Below, one piece after another: positions 47,017 through 58,360 of a DNA stretch of 64,000 nucleotides. A program made the position numbers and the translations under genes. The stretch comes from Cunninghamia lanceolata (lineage: Eukaryota; Streptophyta; Pinopsida; Cupressales; Cupressaceae). The notes below the pieces were generated by a model. It had not been told where the DNA came from and searched no databases. It saw only the letters and a list, made by a program, of their open reading frames with translations. Every line of letters begins with the position of its first letter. The stretch's first letter is position 1. Location: the NCBI GenBank assembly GCA_027924645.1, contig BSBN01000888.1, positions 16,437,001 to 16,501,000 on the forward strand, in the 5' to 3' direction.

Positions 47017-50000
47017 TGTTGATGACTGTTTTGATACAATCATAACAATAAGTTAAAATTCACATATAATGAACTGAAACTATACTTGAAAGATAAGAAG
47101 GAATCATTTGAGATTCAACTAATCCCAAGTCTACAATGGTTCGGTTGGTCAAGTTCAGTTGGTCAATGTGAAGCTGTAATGTTCAAGGGGCCTTACGTAG
47201 TTTAGGTTTGTTTGGTGGCTTACTGGACTAAGAATATGCAAAAAGGTCATAAATTTCAACAAGTATTCTGTTCATTTGCATACAAGTGTTACCGAGCTGC
47301 AAGTTTTAGATGGTTTTCTTGAATTTTTTGCAGCTTTCTTCTTTATCTATTTATGAAAACTGTCTACTTATAGCTCTGTTATACATGCTTCTTCAAATTT
47401 GAGACAATTTCCTTTAGATTTCTACGTTTTCAGCTAAATATTTCAGATGGGTTGGGAAAAGTTAGAAAGATCTAATCTATACCTCATTTAATCTACCAAA
47501 GGATCTAATTGTTTCTGTTATGCACTATGTAAATACCACAGTAATTTGATCAAATCCACAGTAAAAACCTTAAATGTAAGTTCTGAGCATTTTCACAAAC
47601 ATACATTTAAAATTGCAAGCTCTCAAAGAAAATATTTCAAAACACAAAGAAGGGCAGGAGAACACTCAGAAGATAGATACAGAACTCCAGATTCTATTGT
47701 ATTAGAAACGAATAGTCATACATGATTTACAATGTAGGAATGACTCTTAGTTTCATTGATCATACTACAGAGAACTTACAAGCTTTACAGATATAGTAAG
47801 GCAGCCAGACATTCCACGCGCACCTTACTGCAGACAAACAGGCGACCTCCTTCTTCTACTTCTAAACTATGCTAACTTGCTGTATGTTCCTAAAAGAAAA
47901 AATCCTGTGTAGCCACTGTTGTTTTCCTAAAATCCCTGTTGTAAAGTATTACAGTGTAGAGAGGCACAATAAAAAGACATTCTGATGGTCCTCACTACAG
48001 CAAAAACCTAACTGAACCCCTGGTTCAAACCCTTGGTTACAGCAATAAATACAGGTGAACCAGCTCTCAAAAATATCTCTGAGCAGTGTCAAATCTGGGC
48101 GAAATATTGCCCCTTCTGAGAAGTTCCGGCAGCTGGGTAATAACTTATGTTTGTCTGTTGTAGTAATACTCTCAGCTGCAACCTGTTCTTCACTTGAATG
48201 GCCTTGACTTTTCGCATTTCATCCTTATCTTCTTGCCCCTGAGATCAGATTTCCCTCCTCCATGAGGTCACTGTGTTGACTTTCCAGCTGCTTCCTCAAC
48301 TGCAAGCCTGCAAGACAAGACAAGCAATAAGTATTTCATTTATCACATAAACAGCATGAAATTAAAATAACCGTTTAAACCCAGGTGACTGCACAAGATT
48401 GTGGAAATCGGATCCAGAATACTCTCAAAACGCGTCCAAAATGCGCTCAGACTGCTCAAAATTCATCAGGTCAACTATCGCTGACCGGGAAAATGCCACA
48501 GGCGCCAAAAAAACACTTTAAAATTCCACCACCTCATTTCCCGCCCATCGGCATGACTATCGCTATCGGTGTGTCAAAAAAAACATGTTGGTCGATATTC
48601 ACTTCATCATCATGATATTCTAGAAATATGATGCTCTGCCTCCTGAAGGTCCAGATGACGTCATCAGGATGTTTCGCTTCTGCATATTGGAGAAAAGAAC
48701 AACAACATCATCATCATCATCATGTTGAAGGAGAAAAGGAGGATGTGAAACATGATCTTGCTGCTGAGGAAAGGAAGATGATTGGTGACATCATCGTCAT
48801 ATTCGGGCTTCATTAAAATGCAAAAAAATGACGTCATCGTCATATTCGTTAAGATCAGGGGATAAATGCAATATCGGGTCACCTAAGGAGCATGATCAGG
48901 ATGATGAATGTAATACGACCCCTTTGCGGCCAAGGCAACCCTCTTGAAAGATCAGGATGATGATCATCAGGATATTTAGGGCTTTTGTCGAATTTAGAAT
49001 AAGACGTCATCATCATATTCGGGAACCGGATCGTGCTTTGGAAAATATCCTGCCGAAGGGAAAATGTGATGATGATGATCATCAGGATATTTGCTTCTTC
49101 ATTTATCAGATCGGGATAACGTCATCATGATATCTGGAGGTTTCGTTAAACTTAGAACATGACGTCATCATGATACTTCGCTAACCGGATCATGTTTTAG
49201 AAAATATCCTACTGAAGGGAAATCAGGATGATGAGGATCATCGGGATATTTTCAAAAAGGTCGTTCTTCTCGGCAGGAGGACTTCACGAAATATCAGGTG
49301 GACAAACAAGATCAATGATCTTGACAACAGGACAGGATAAAAATATGATGATCCTCCTCATTGAATTATCATGATGACATAATCATCATATTTCATTTTC
49401 GGAGCACAAGGATGAGTTGAGGTCATCATGATATTTGCGCTAGGGTGATATTGTAAAATATGATCATGCTGTTGAGGAATGCAATATCGACTTCTTCTTC
49501 AAAAAGATAGGGTGATCATCATGATCATGCAAAAGGAGATCAGGAGGATATGAATATGATGATCCTCTTTATCGAATATCATGATGATGTCTCCATCACT
49601 TAGCGAATTTCAGCGAATGACCCTCTTGTGAAAGATCAGGATGATGATCATGATTATGCAAAAGGAGATCAGGAGGATATGAAGTCGTCATCATCATCTT
49701 AGCAAACTTCAGCAAATATCAGGATGATGACCTTCCGATAGGCTTTTAACATGCGCATGCAAATATGCCGAAGGTGGATTTTCTAAGTCAGGGTGATCTT
49801 ATATTATCAGCATGATATTATAAGATTAGGCGATGCAAAAATATCATGATGCTCGCGATGCGAAAGACCGCTCGACGGGGAAACTTACCGTGACTTAAAG
49901 TTGATGTCATCATGATATTTGAACCTCAGGATATTATCGGGGGGGCGTTTCAAATATGATGATGATGTCTTCATACAGCAAAACCAAGTTTATAAAATAT

Positions 50001-50483
50001 GACCCTCCTAAAATAATCATGATGCGCATAATGCCTTTTGACGGGTAAAGGGCACTACCACCTAAGATTGACGTCCGGATATTGTGACTGCATGATTTTT
50101 ATCGGGTGATAGACCAAGATCATGATGACCTTGACAACATAAAAATATGATGATCACTTGCGATTATCAGGTTTGACCAAAACTTTGACCATGCATAACT
50201 TTCACATATGGACGAATTTTCAAGTGAAGTAAAAGGCAAACCTGCATGGAATTTCAAGCTCTTTCTAAATATGAGGTCACAGAAACAAAATATGAACTTT
50301 GACAAACTGACCTCATGATGATGACCTACCTCATCCAATATCATGATGATGATGCACCTGACCTTCATTTTTACCAAACCGCCAGAAAGCAGACAAACAC
50401 AAGCAGAAGCAAAAAGCAAAACATCAGCAGGGGTCCCCATTTTGCTAAGGAGCAAAATGGGGCGTGTTGTGAACATCACAACA
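47017..50483 (-). repeat. 3' LTR of the 14.8-kb element
   Basis: Plus-strand start TGTTGATGACTG, end GAACATCACAACA. The region 48590-50360 is packed with ATCATGATGAT-type words. Three intact TGACGTCA palindromes occur (48656, 48829, 49160), against five in the other LTR. Short open frames inside are by-products of the repetitive sequence. Confidence 0.93.
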
Positions 50484-51506
50484 ACTAGCAACCAAAACAA
50501 AACAATTAAATTCAAAGTGTTCAAGGAAACTAGATGAAATGAACTCATAACTCCCAACTATCTTTCCTGCAAATTACTATTCAGCTTGAGACTCAAAGTA
50601 TTCAATAAAGATGCATGAATTTCCATTTTCAGTTTAGTTGTGTGCACGTGATTAATTATCCTCATCTTGAAGATTGGTTGAACAAACCAGTGACTGACAT
50701 TAGCCTACGTAGGTGAGGATATTCCCTCATAGCCGACCGGATAGAGCCTTGCTACCAGCGAGCGTCCATAGCCCCGGCAAGGTTATCGTTACAATTCTCC
50801 TGAGTAGAGCCCCACTGCCAGCGAGCGTCCATAGCCCCGGTAGAGTTACTTAGATGGCTTAATCTAGATTTTCAGTATAATCCGCTTTATTTATTTATTT
50901 TTTTGTTTTCTAATTTTGAAAGATTTCATAAGGTATAGCAATTTGTAACTTCATGATGCAAGGAGTGGACACTTACTGAAATTAAGCTGAGAATTGTAAT
51001 GGTAGCAAGGGTGACCTCTGATTTTTCACCTAATATCTACACTGGTATGTTCAACAAACCCAAGGATTTTAGGTGTGTCATCGTGAGAAACCTGCTTCGA
51101 ATTCTCAATCACATTTATTGAATACAAAACTTCAGAAGATGAACAACTCTCTACATTCATGACAGTGACAAATTATGCGTAAATTGCAAATGGTTAACCT
51201 GAATATCCTAAATTTTATACTGTTTTGAATGGTTGCTAGTTTTGCTCCTTAATACTCTAAAGTAAAATAAAGATCCCTGCTGAGGAGACAACAAACAAAC
51301 CAAACAAAACAGGCTGTACAAACAACACAACAACAAAAGAAAAAACAAAGAAAAAACTGTACAAACAGAAAGAAACAAAAAGCAAAAAACAAACAGAAGA
51401 CAAGCTATACAAATAGCCAACCCAAAAGAAAACAGCAAAAGAAGAACTGTACATTATCTACAGCACTTTACATTAAGAAAAAAGGGACTACCCCCCTTCT
51501 TTTACC
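50484..51506 (-). other. 3' noncoding region of the 14.8-kb element
   Basis: About 1 kb between the pol stop and the 3' LTR has no ORF of note. It contains a 63-bp tandem pair built on CCAGCGAGCGTCCATAGCCC (50742 and 50805). No purine tract touches the LTR: the flank reads GGTTGCTAGT on the minus strand. A strong tract, AAAAGAAGGGGGG (minus, about 51493-51505), lies right after the pol stop instead. Confidence 0.7.
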
Positions 51507-52600
51507 TCAAGCCTGGAAGTAGTGTTTCAAATGCTGGCCATTAACTGGTAATGGTACATCTTCTCCAGTCAAGGTCTTAAGTCTAAAGGTGTTATCTCCT
51601 ATTATTTCTGAGATTTGTAATGGACCCAGCCATAATTTATCAAATTTTCCATGGCTTCCTTTCTTTTCATGTGCTTTGTCCCAGCACAACACTAAGTCTG
51701 ATATCTTAAATGTCTTGACTCTTGCCCTTTTGTCAAACCACCTCTTAACAACCGCTTGGTGTTTGGCAAACTTCTCGAGGGCTTGACCTCTTTTCTCCTC
51801 TAGTTGTAACATTTGCACTATTCTGGCTTCCCTATGGTTATCAAAGCCTAGATATTCATTGGCAAACTTCCAGGTTGGTATTCTCAGATTAACCCGGAGT
51901 ATGGGATCAATCCCATAAACTAAGTGATAAGGTGTGCTACCTAAAGCTGTTTTGAACTTGGTCCTGTCTACTCATAATGCATATCTTAATAGGGTATTCC
52001 ACTCTCTAGGACTTTTGGCAATTAACCTCTTGATTATGTCTAATAAGATTTTGTTTGTTGATTCAGCCAGTCCATTACCTTGAGGGTAATAATTCGAAGA
52101 AAACCTTAGAATAATCCCATATTCAAATGCCCATTTAGAAAATTTTAAAGAAGAGAAAGCAGGGCCGTTATCACATACCAATGAATAGGGCGTTCCAAAC
52201 CTGGTGATAATGTTTTCTTCAAGGAACTTGATAACTACCTCAGTCGTGGAAAATTTACAGCAGGTGGCCTCAGTCCACCTTGTACAATAGTCTGTTACCA
52301 TCAATATAAATTTGTGTCCTGCAGAAGATGGGGGATTGATGACTCTGATAAAATCCAAGCCCCATTGCGCAAACGGTCTGGACTCGATCACAGGTTGCAG
52401 TGGATTGGCCAGATTTCTCCCTTTGTCTGCTGTAGTCTGACAGGTGTGGCAACTTCTGATGTGACTCTTAGTATCTTTGAACATAGTGGGCCAGTAATAG
52501 CCCGCTCTCAGTATTTTGTGTGTTGTAGCTAAATGGGTACCATGGCCGGTTCCGTACTTGTCATGTAGTTCTGTCAACACTTTATCAGCTTCAGTTCTGT
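51507..52600 (-). pseudogene. Integrase of the 14.8-kb element
   Basis: Within the frame that ends at 51507: an HHCC zinc-binding region (His residues around 52540-52565, then SCHTCQ near 52445), GYYWPTMF, and the catalytic core with Asp in QWGLDF (about 52355), Asp in VCDNGPAF (about 52170) and Glu in GLAEST (about 52062). The last two are separated by exactly 35 residues (DD35E). The C-terminal part has KAHEKKGSHGKFDKLWLGP and HLKHYF before the stop. A TGA at 51972-51974 stands where related elements have Trp. Integrase joins the cDNA to the host chromosome. Apart from that stop it looks intact. Confidence 0.9.
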
Positions 52601-52811
52601 TTATGCATCTCAGATAAATTCCGTCATGGTTCTTCCTAAATAGAAGACCTCCTTGCACCATATAATTCTGTGCCTTAATCTTCAAAGCTCTCCTCTGAGA
52701 AGCCTTCATCTTGCTTGGGTACTTTCTAGCTATCAGGAAGGTGCTTAAATCATCATACCAGCCTGATGCGTCTTGGGAATTCAATACATATTGTTGTTTT
52801 ATCAGATTTGG

Positions 52812-53185
52812 ATCCATGTTTGCTATTGTCTGCACCAATGCCTGCCCTCTGACCAGCTTTGCGAGAATGATCTCCATGTCAAATTCTTGCAGTGTGGTGA
52901 TCCATTTGGCTCTTTTTTCTCCAGGCTCGTTTTGCATCAGCAACATTTTTACTGCTGCGTCTGGTACTATGGCTTTAATCTGGCTGTGCAGAATATAGTG
53001 TCTGAATTTTTTCATAGCCTTCACTAATGCGAATGCCTATCTTTCAATATCTAGATATCTCGACTGTACATCCTTCAGAGGCGCACTCATAAATGCTATG
53101 GGCCTCTCTTCATTATTTTCACCTTTTTGTGTCAAGGCAGCAGCGACAGAATGAGAAGATGCAAAGGAGTAGATGTAAAACGGGC
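52812..53185 (-). pseudogene. Degenerate gypsy RNase H after RT
   Basis: The fold is recognisable: FYIYSFASSHSVAAALTQ, PIAFMSAPL, YLDIER-stop-AFAL, RAKWITTLQEFD and RGQALVQTIAN. In active gypsy RNase H the first motif carries a catalytic Asp (Tyr-Thr-Asp-Ala-Ser) and the last one Ala-Asp. Here these are Phe and Val-Gln. Loss of catalytic residues in this domain is known for Tat elements, which carry a second RNase H. A TAG at 53037-53039 interrupts it. Confidence 0.8.
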
Positions 53186-54551
53186 TTGTGTAGTCTAGAC
53201 TTGCCAATACAGGGGCATTAGAAATTGCCTCCTTGATATCTTCAAATGCGGCTTTGGCCACTGGCGTCCATTCCATCTATGCATCTTTCTTTAACATGGC
53301 ATTTAATGGCTGCACAATCTCTGCAAAACCTGTTATAAACTTCTGAACAAAGTTAATTTTACCAAAAAATGATTTCAATTCTTTCCTACTGTTTGGTATT
53401 TGCAAATTTTTTATGGATTCTATTCTATCCGGATCAATTGAAATTCCATTTTCAGAAATGACATGGCCTAATAATTTACCTTCAGTTACACCAAATATAC
53501 ATTTCTTAGGATTAAGGGAAATCCCATACCTTTCACATCGCTGGAGTACTTTTCTGAGGTCCTCAGCATGGGTGGATGCATCCTTGGAATACACAGTTAA
53601 ATCATCCATATACACAACAATGCATTTACCTGATAATCCACGGAATGCAACGTCCATGGCCCTCTAAAAAGTGGCACCTGCATTAATCAGACCAAAAGGC
53701 ATTCTTCTATACGCATAATTTCCCCATTTGCAAGTGAAGGTGGTTTTTAGTCTATCCTCTCTGTCAATTAAGACCTGGTTATAACCTGAAAAACCATCTA
53801 AAAAAGACATCATCTTTGCACCATTTACTGTTTGCAGTACTTCGTCTATTGGGGGCAAAGGATAATTATCCTTTTCAGAAGCCTTGTTTAAATTTCTAAA
53901 GTCTATGCACAACCTGATGTCTTCGTTTTTCTTCCTCACTGGTACCAAGTTAGCTACCCAGACAGAATGTCTGACTGGGAAAATTATTCCAGCGGACAGT
54001 AATTTTTTAACTTCCTCAAAGATTAAAGGCTCTAGAATGGCATTTACAGGCCTCTGTTTCTGCCTAAATGGTTTGACTTCTTTTCTTAAAGGTATTACGT
54101 GAGTTATGATGGACTCATCAAATGTTTTCAAGTCTTCGTAAGTCCATGCTATGACATGTTTATATTTTTTCAGAACATCCAGAACCTCTTTTCTGATTTT
54201 CTCAGAGCAAGCTTTCCCAATTAGTACATTTTGCGGATTTAGCTCAGTCCCTAAGTTATGTAAATCACACTTACCCCCTTCTGTTTTGGGTAAGTCTTTC
54301 TGTCTTATTATTCCGTCGAAGTCAAAGATGTGTTCTAATTCAATTACTCCTTTTGGCAAGAAGTTGCTCTTTAAGTTGATCATATCTTCTTCGTCCCATG
54401 TTACTTCAGGCCTTTCTTGTTCATCAATAATTTGGGCCTCAAATGCCTCATTACAAGTCAGAAAATTAATAATTTGCTGATCCTCTCCAAATACCTGAAA
54501 GTGTGTAACGTTGTCTGGTATACTGGGCACGTTAACTAGCTCAACAGCAAA
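53186..54551 (-). pseudogene. Reverse transcriptase of the 14.8-kb element
   Basis: In the gag-pol frame: an upstream linker, then KPFRQKQRPVN, VPVRKKNEDIRLCIDFRNLN, SFLDGFSGYNQV (first catalytic Asp), YRRMPFGLINAGATF-stop-RAMD, and VVYMDDLTVYSK (YMDD, about 53605). The GKLLGHVIS and FFGKINFVQKFI thumb/connection motifs follow. TAG codons at 53664-53666 and 53277-53279 stand where Gln is expected (Ala-Thr-Phe-Gln-Arg is conserved in gypsy RT). Catalytic residues are otherwise complete. It copies element RNA into DNA in the particle. Confidence 0.92.
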
Positions 54552-54968
54552 TCATCTTAATCCTGACAGTGCCAATGGTTCTAATGTACTGGCAGCAACT
54601 GCTAACGCATCTGGCCTGTGGTTCAGCTCTCTAGGAATATGCTCTATGTTAAAAGCATCAAATGAATCCATTAAACCCCAAACTCTATGTCTGTAACTAA
54701 TCATCTTCTTATAATTGCAGGCATATAGTTTCCTCACTTGTCTGACTACTAATTCAGAGTCTGAAAATACTCTGATGGTTTTTACCCCTTTCTTGATGGC
54801 CATGACAAGTCCTAAAATTAGGGCCTCATATTCAGCAATATTGTTAGTGCAGGAAAATTGTAATCTATATGCTGCCAAATGTGATTTACCTTGAGGATTT
54901 ATGAGTTCAATACCCGCACCTGCGCCCTGTTTTGATTTGGACCCATCACATTTTAACGTCCACATGCC
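54552..54968 (-). pseudogene. Additional plant-type RNase H located before RT
   Basis: The last part of the 807-codon frame (54552-56975) contains WTLKCDGSKSKQGAGAG (first Asp), NNIAEYEALILGL (Glu), IRVFSDSELVVRQV (Asp) and NHRPDALA (last Asp). This is a full catalytic set of the archaeal/plant RNase H type found in Tat retrotransposons. In most described Tat elements it follows the RT-RNase H block. Here it precedes RT, separated by a TGA at 54552-54554. It presumably replaces the inactive RNase H after RT in removing RNA from the RNA-DNA hybrid. Confidence 0.88.
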
Positions 54969-56975
54969 ATCTTTATTTTTCTGATCTTTTACCTTGGCAT
55001 ACTTTGTCCCTTTTATTGCCTGTGGGGTGTTGTCTTGTTTATTCATGGGTTTTTCCGTTGGGTTATCTTGCATATGTGTGTTTTTAGTTTGCAACTCAGA
55101 AAGATAACTACCCTCGTCCTCTATTTCTTTTCCTAAATCTGGAATCAAAGCATCTATATTATCCTGAACATATCTCTGTGCTGGATCAGGATTCTCATTT
55201 TTCTCATGTGATTCTACCCTCCCTATGCACTTTTTGTATTCATATTCAATGATGTCTTTGCATATTTCACAATTCTCCTCAGAATGTTGCCTATCATGGA
55301 CTCTACACCTATTTTTATATAACTTACATTGGACTGGGAGATTGTGTGTAACGCACTCTTCCACCTCTCGTCTAATGGCACGACCAAATTTGTCTATTGC
55401 ATTGTTTTCTTCATCTGAAGAATTTCCATCAGACTCAATGAATAGTGCTGTTCTATTGCTGACACACTTCTTTCTAATGTTTAACATCATAATCTCTTCA
55501 ATCTGCATCCCATTGTTGGTAATTCTATAGACACCTGGTTCAACAGCAGCATATAATATTTCATTAGTTCGATTATACTCTGTTATCATATGTTTCATTC
55601 TGGGCTCTGCCCCTATTCTGATCTGGTTTGGGATGCCTCTCCATGGTAACCACATGTGTGAAAAGTCAGTAGCCATATATCCGTTTAATGTCTTGGACCA
55701 ATCCCTACTTAGCAACATTCCATAATTTATGGGTATATCCACTACTTGAATGTCAGTGATTTGGCTTACCCTAGGGTCTGAAGCTAACTGCACTTGTATG
55801 TTCATGAGTTCTCCTATTACGCTAACCTCGGTCTTATCTAATTGCGTGACAACCTTGGCAGATTTGGTGGGAGTCAGCCCGAGAGTTTTACATATTCCTA
55901 AGGGCATTACGTTGGCTGAAGCACCAGAATCTACCATGCAATTGTGTATATTCTTCCCACACAACCTAACAGTTAACAAGAAAGGTTGAGTATCCCTCTT
56001 ATCCGCATGTATTACCACATTTGTATTGGAAGGCTGCTCAACTTTCTTACCTTTCTCCTTAGGTGGTGAATCACTATTAGGAACAGTTATATCAGCAGAC
56101 ACCTTGTTCGTTATGGATGTATCCAGGGATTTAAAAAAAGCATTTCTGATCCCTGGGGTCTTCAATAATTCATTTAGAGGTATACTGACCTTAATTTTCT
56201 TTATTTCCTCTGATAAGTAATTCATTAATCTTGTTGTCTCTATTGCTTCTGTCTTACTTGTTTGATCCTTTTGCACTGTTGTTTCATTATTTGTGTGCTG
56301 ACTAGCTTTGAGTGTGGCGGGATTGTTGCTAGCATTCTCATCTGGGGGTGTATTGATGTTATTCGGGGGAGTGGAAGTGGTGAAAGGTCCTCCCGGCCTA
56401 GGGTTGTTCCTCAAATTGTAGGTGTGGCTTTTATTTGTTTGTTGAAAGGCCTGCACCTCTTCTGTTTCATTTAATATCTCATTTTCAGATTCAAAAGGAA
56501 ACTGAAAAGCATTTAACACAAAGGCTGATTCCGGATAAAGACTTTCACAACAGTATGGTTCATCCTCTAGCAATTCATCCTCTTTCTCTTCTACAGTTGC
56601 AAAGGTAAACGTTTCTAAGACTAATGCTGTGTCATATTCTGAGGGTACTACCTCATTACCCTTAGGAATGAGAAATTCAGAGGTAGGAGGCTGTACATCT
56701 ATGTTGAAAATACTAGCTGCCAAGTGGAACTGTGGACAGTCGTGCTCAGCATGGGCATTGGTATTGTGAAATCTGCACCAATTTTTGGGTGCTGTACTGG
56801 CCATTTGTATGCTAGTCGTTTGTTTTGGACCATGATTATCTATATTCTCAAAAGGAGAAGCCAGAGTACCGTTGTTGGGCCCAGTGTTCCATGTCTTGGG
56901 TGGCCTAGGTTGATTCTGATTTTTGTTATTATTGCCCCAGGTCCTATTATCTATCACTGGCCCCCTATTTTGCAT
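54969..56975 (-). pseudogene. Gag zinc motif, protease and Cys-rich linker
   Basis: Residues of the 807-codon frame: about 66-80, WCRFHNTNAHAEHDC, the Cys/His zinc motif at the end of gag (about 56735-56780). About 345-435, the aspartic protease with active site VDSGASANVM (about 55905-55935) and LLSRDW-LNGY. About 541-585, a Cys/His-rich segment CRVHDRQHSEENCEIC inside an acidic linker. Then a Lys/Gln-rich stretch to the RNase H. No stop occurs in this part. The start given is only the first Met after a TAG at 57021; the true frame continues upstream. Confidence 0.85.
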
Positions 56976-58289
56976 TGGTTGCCCCTGACTGGGGCCTTGA
57001 TGCTGATTGTAGTTTTGGTTCTAATTGTACTGCTGGTTTTGGTTGAGACTATAATTCTGATTTTGGCCTTGGTTGTGATTTTGATGTGGATTGTAGCTTT
57101 GGTTGCTTCTTCCATAGAGGTTCTCATTTCTTAGCTGTGTCACTTCGGTTGTTAATCTTTTCAAATGTGCAGTAATCTCTTTGATTTCTTCCCTATCCTC
57201 TTGTGCTTTTGCCACAGTTACATCCCTAGGAAGTTGGAAGAAAGGCTGACCATTATTTTGACTGTTATTGGAAGTACTAGCCGTGTAAGGAGTTATAGCT
57301 TGGATTGGAGTAGGATTATACACGGGTGTGTAAGAAGGAACCGGATTTACTAGTGGAGCATGCTGCACAGGGACTCCATTCCATGGGTGTGCCTAATTCT
57401 GCACCCCAAAATTTCCTTCATTGACAAAAGGACTATAAGTTGTATGTCTCATTTCTTGGTTCACTGAGGCTGCCTCTTTATAGGCTTTGGATATTGAATC
57501 TATGTCAGGTTTTCTTTTGACAAACATGGCAGTTAAAGGATCCAAGGCAGCATAGTACATAGCCAACAAGGGAGCATCATCTATGGTATAAGGGGCTACC
57601 AGCCTAGAATAGGCCTTTTGAAATCTGTCATTGAAATTATCAATTAGCTCTCCCTCACCTCGTTTTATAGCAGCCAATTTATGATACAAAGCGCAAGGGT
57701 CAATGGGTCCTCTAAATCTTGACAGAAATGCTTCTTCCATAAGTGCCCAGGAAGAAATGTAACCATTGGGTAAGTTTACGTACCAGCTAGAGGCCTGCTC
57801 ATTAAAGGTGTAAGGGAACAATCTACACACAACATCCTCGTGCTCTAACATAGCCCTAAAACATGCTTCCTTAAATATTCTAATATGATCTTCTGGGTCC
57901 TGATGCAACTGGTATTTGGGACATATCTTTTCCAGATTTTTTGGCATGTCATGATAATCATTGAAGAGTATGGGAGAATTGACATCGAAATAAGCCATTG
58001 TAGGTGTTTGAGCTTGACTTGAACTTGTAGAAATACCTGGATTGATTGGTGGATTAGGATTTACAGGAGGATTGAGACCTCTAGGAGTGCCTGAACCAAG
58101 ATTTAAAGATCTGAACAGCGATCTATCAGGACTTACAATACTACGGATGTTAAAAGGTGACCCAGGAGGTGTTCCAGATGAACTTCCCGCTTGCGATATT
58201 TTTGGATTCCAAATTAAAGGGCTTTTACTTCGCCTTGTATCAGGTAGTTGCACAAATATATCTCCTGAACTGGACCTAGACCTAGTCAC
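56976..58289 (-). pseudogene. Gag of the 14.8-kb element
   Basis: The frame opens near 58289 with a Ser/Arg/Pro-rich N-terminus. It then shows the retrotransposon gag core: FNDYHDMPKNLEKICPKY, AMLEHEDVVCRLFPYTF, ASSWYVNLP, LSRFRGPIDP and FNDRFQKAYSRL. A Gln/Asn-rich segment leads to the zinc motif. TAG codons at 57393-57395 and 57021-57023 interrupt it, both in Gln/Asn-rich surroundings. The first codon of the open stretch is GTG, and no ATG exists between it and the upstream stop, so the start codon may have mutated. Gag builds the particle shell. Confidence 0.88.
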
Positions 58290-58340
58290 TCTATTACTGT
58301 CGTTAGCCAGTGTGAAATGAAACCTAACTCAGGAATGCCC

Positions 58341-58354
58341 TCCTTCTAGCGCCA
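58341..58354 (-). promoter_or_regulatory. Primer binding site of the 14.8-kb element
   Basis: Minus-strand TGGCGCTAGAAGGA starts six bases after the 5' LTR end. TGG matches the CCA end of a tRNA; I cannot assign the tRNA with certainty. It is not the usual initiator-Met sequence. Confidence 0.7.
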
Positions 58355-58360
58355 GAAAAC

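Noticed and set aside
48385..50557. Open frames inside the 3' LTR of the 14.8-kb element (also at 59973-61877), some with His or Met runs
   Set aside because: They come from ATCATC/ATGATG repetition, occur on both strands and in both LTRs, and have no protein features.
51208..51454. Minus-strand Phe/Leu/Cys-rich frames
   Set aside because: They arise from an AAACAAAC-rich stretch on the plus strand; no membrane-protein family or start context supports them.
56724..57134. A 136-codon plus-strand hydrophobic frame opposite gag
   Set aside because: It is the antisense shadow of the Gln/Asn-rich gag linker; its Val/Leu/Ile runs are complements of Gln and Asn codons.
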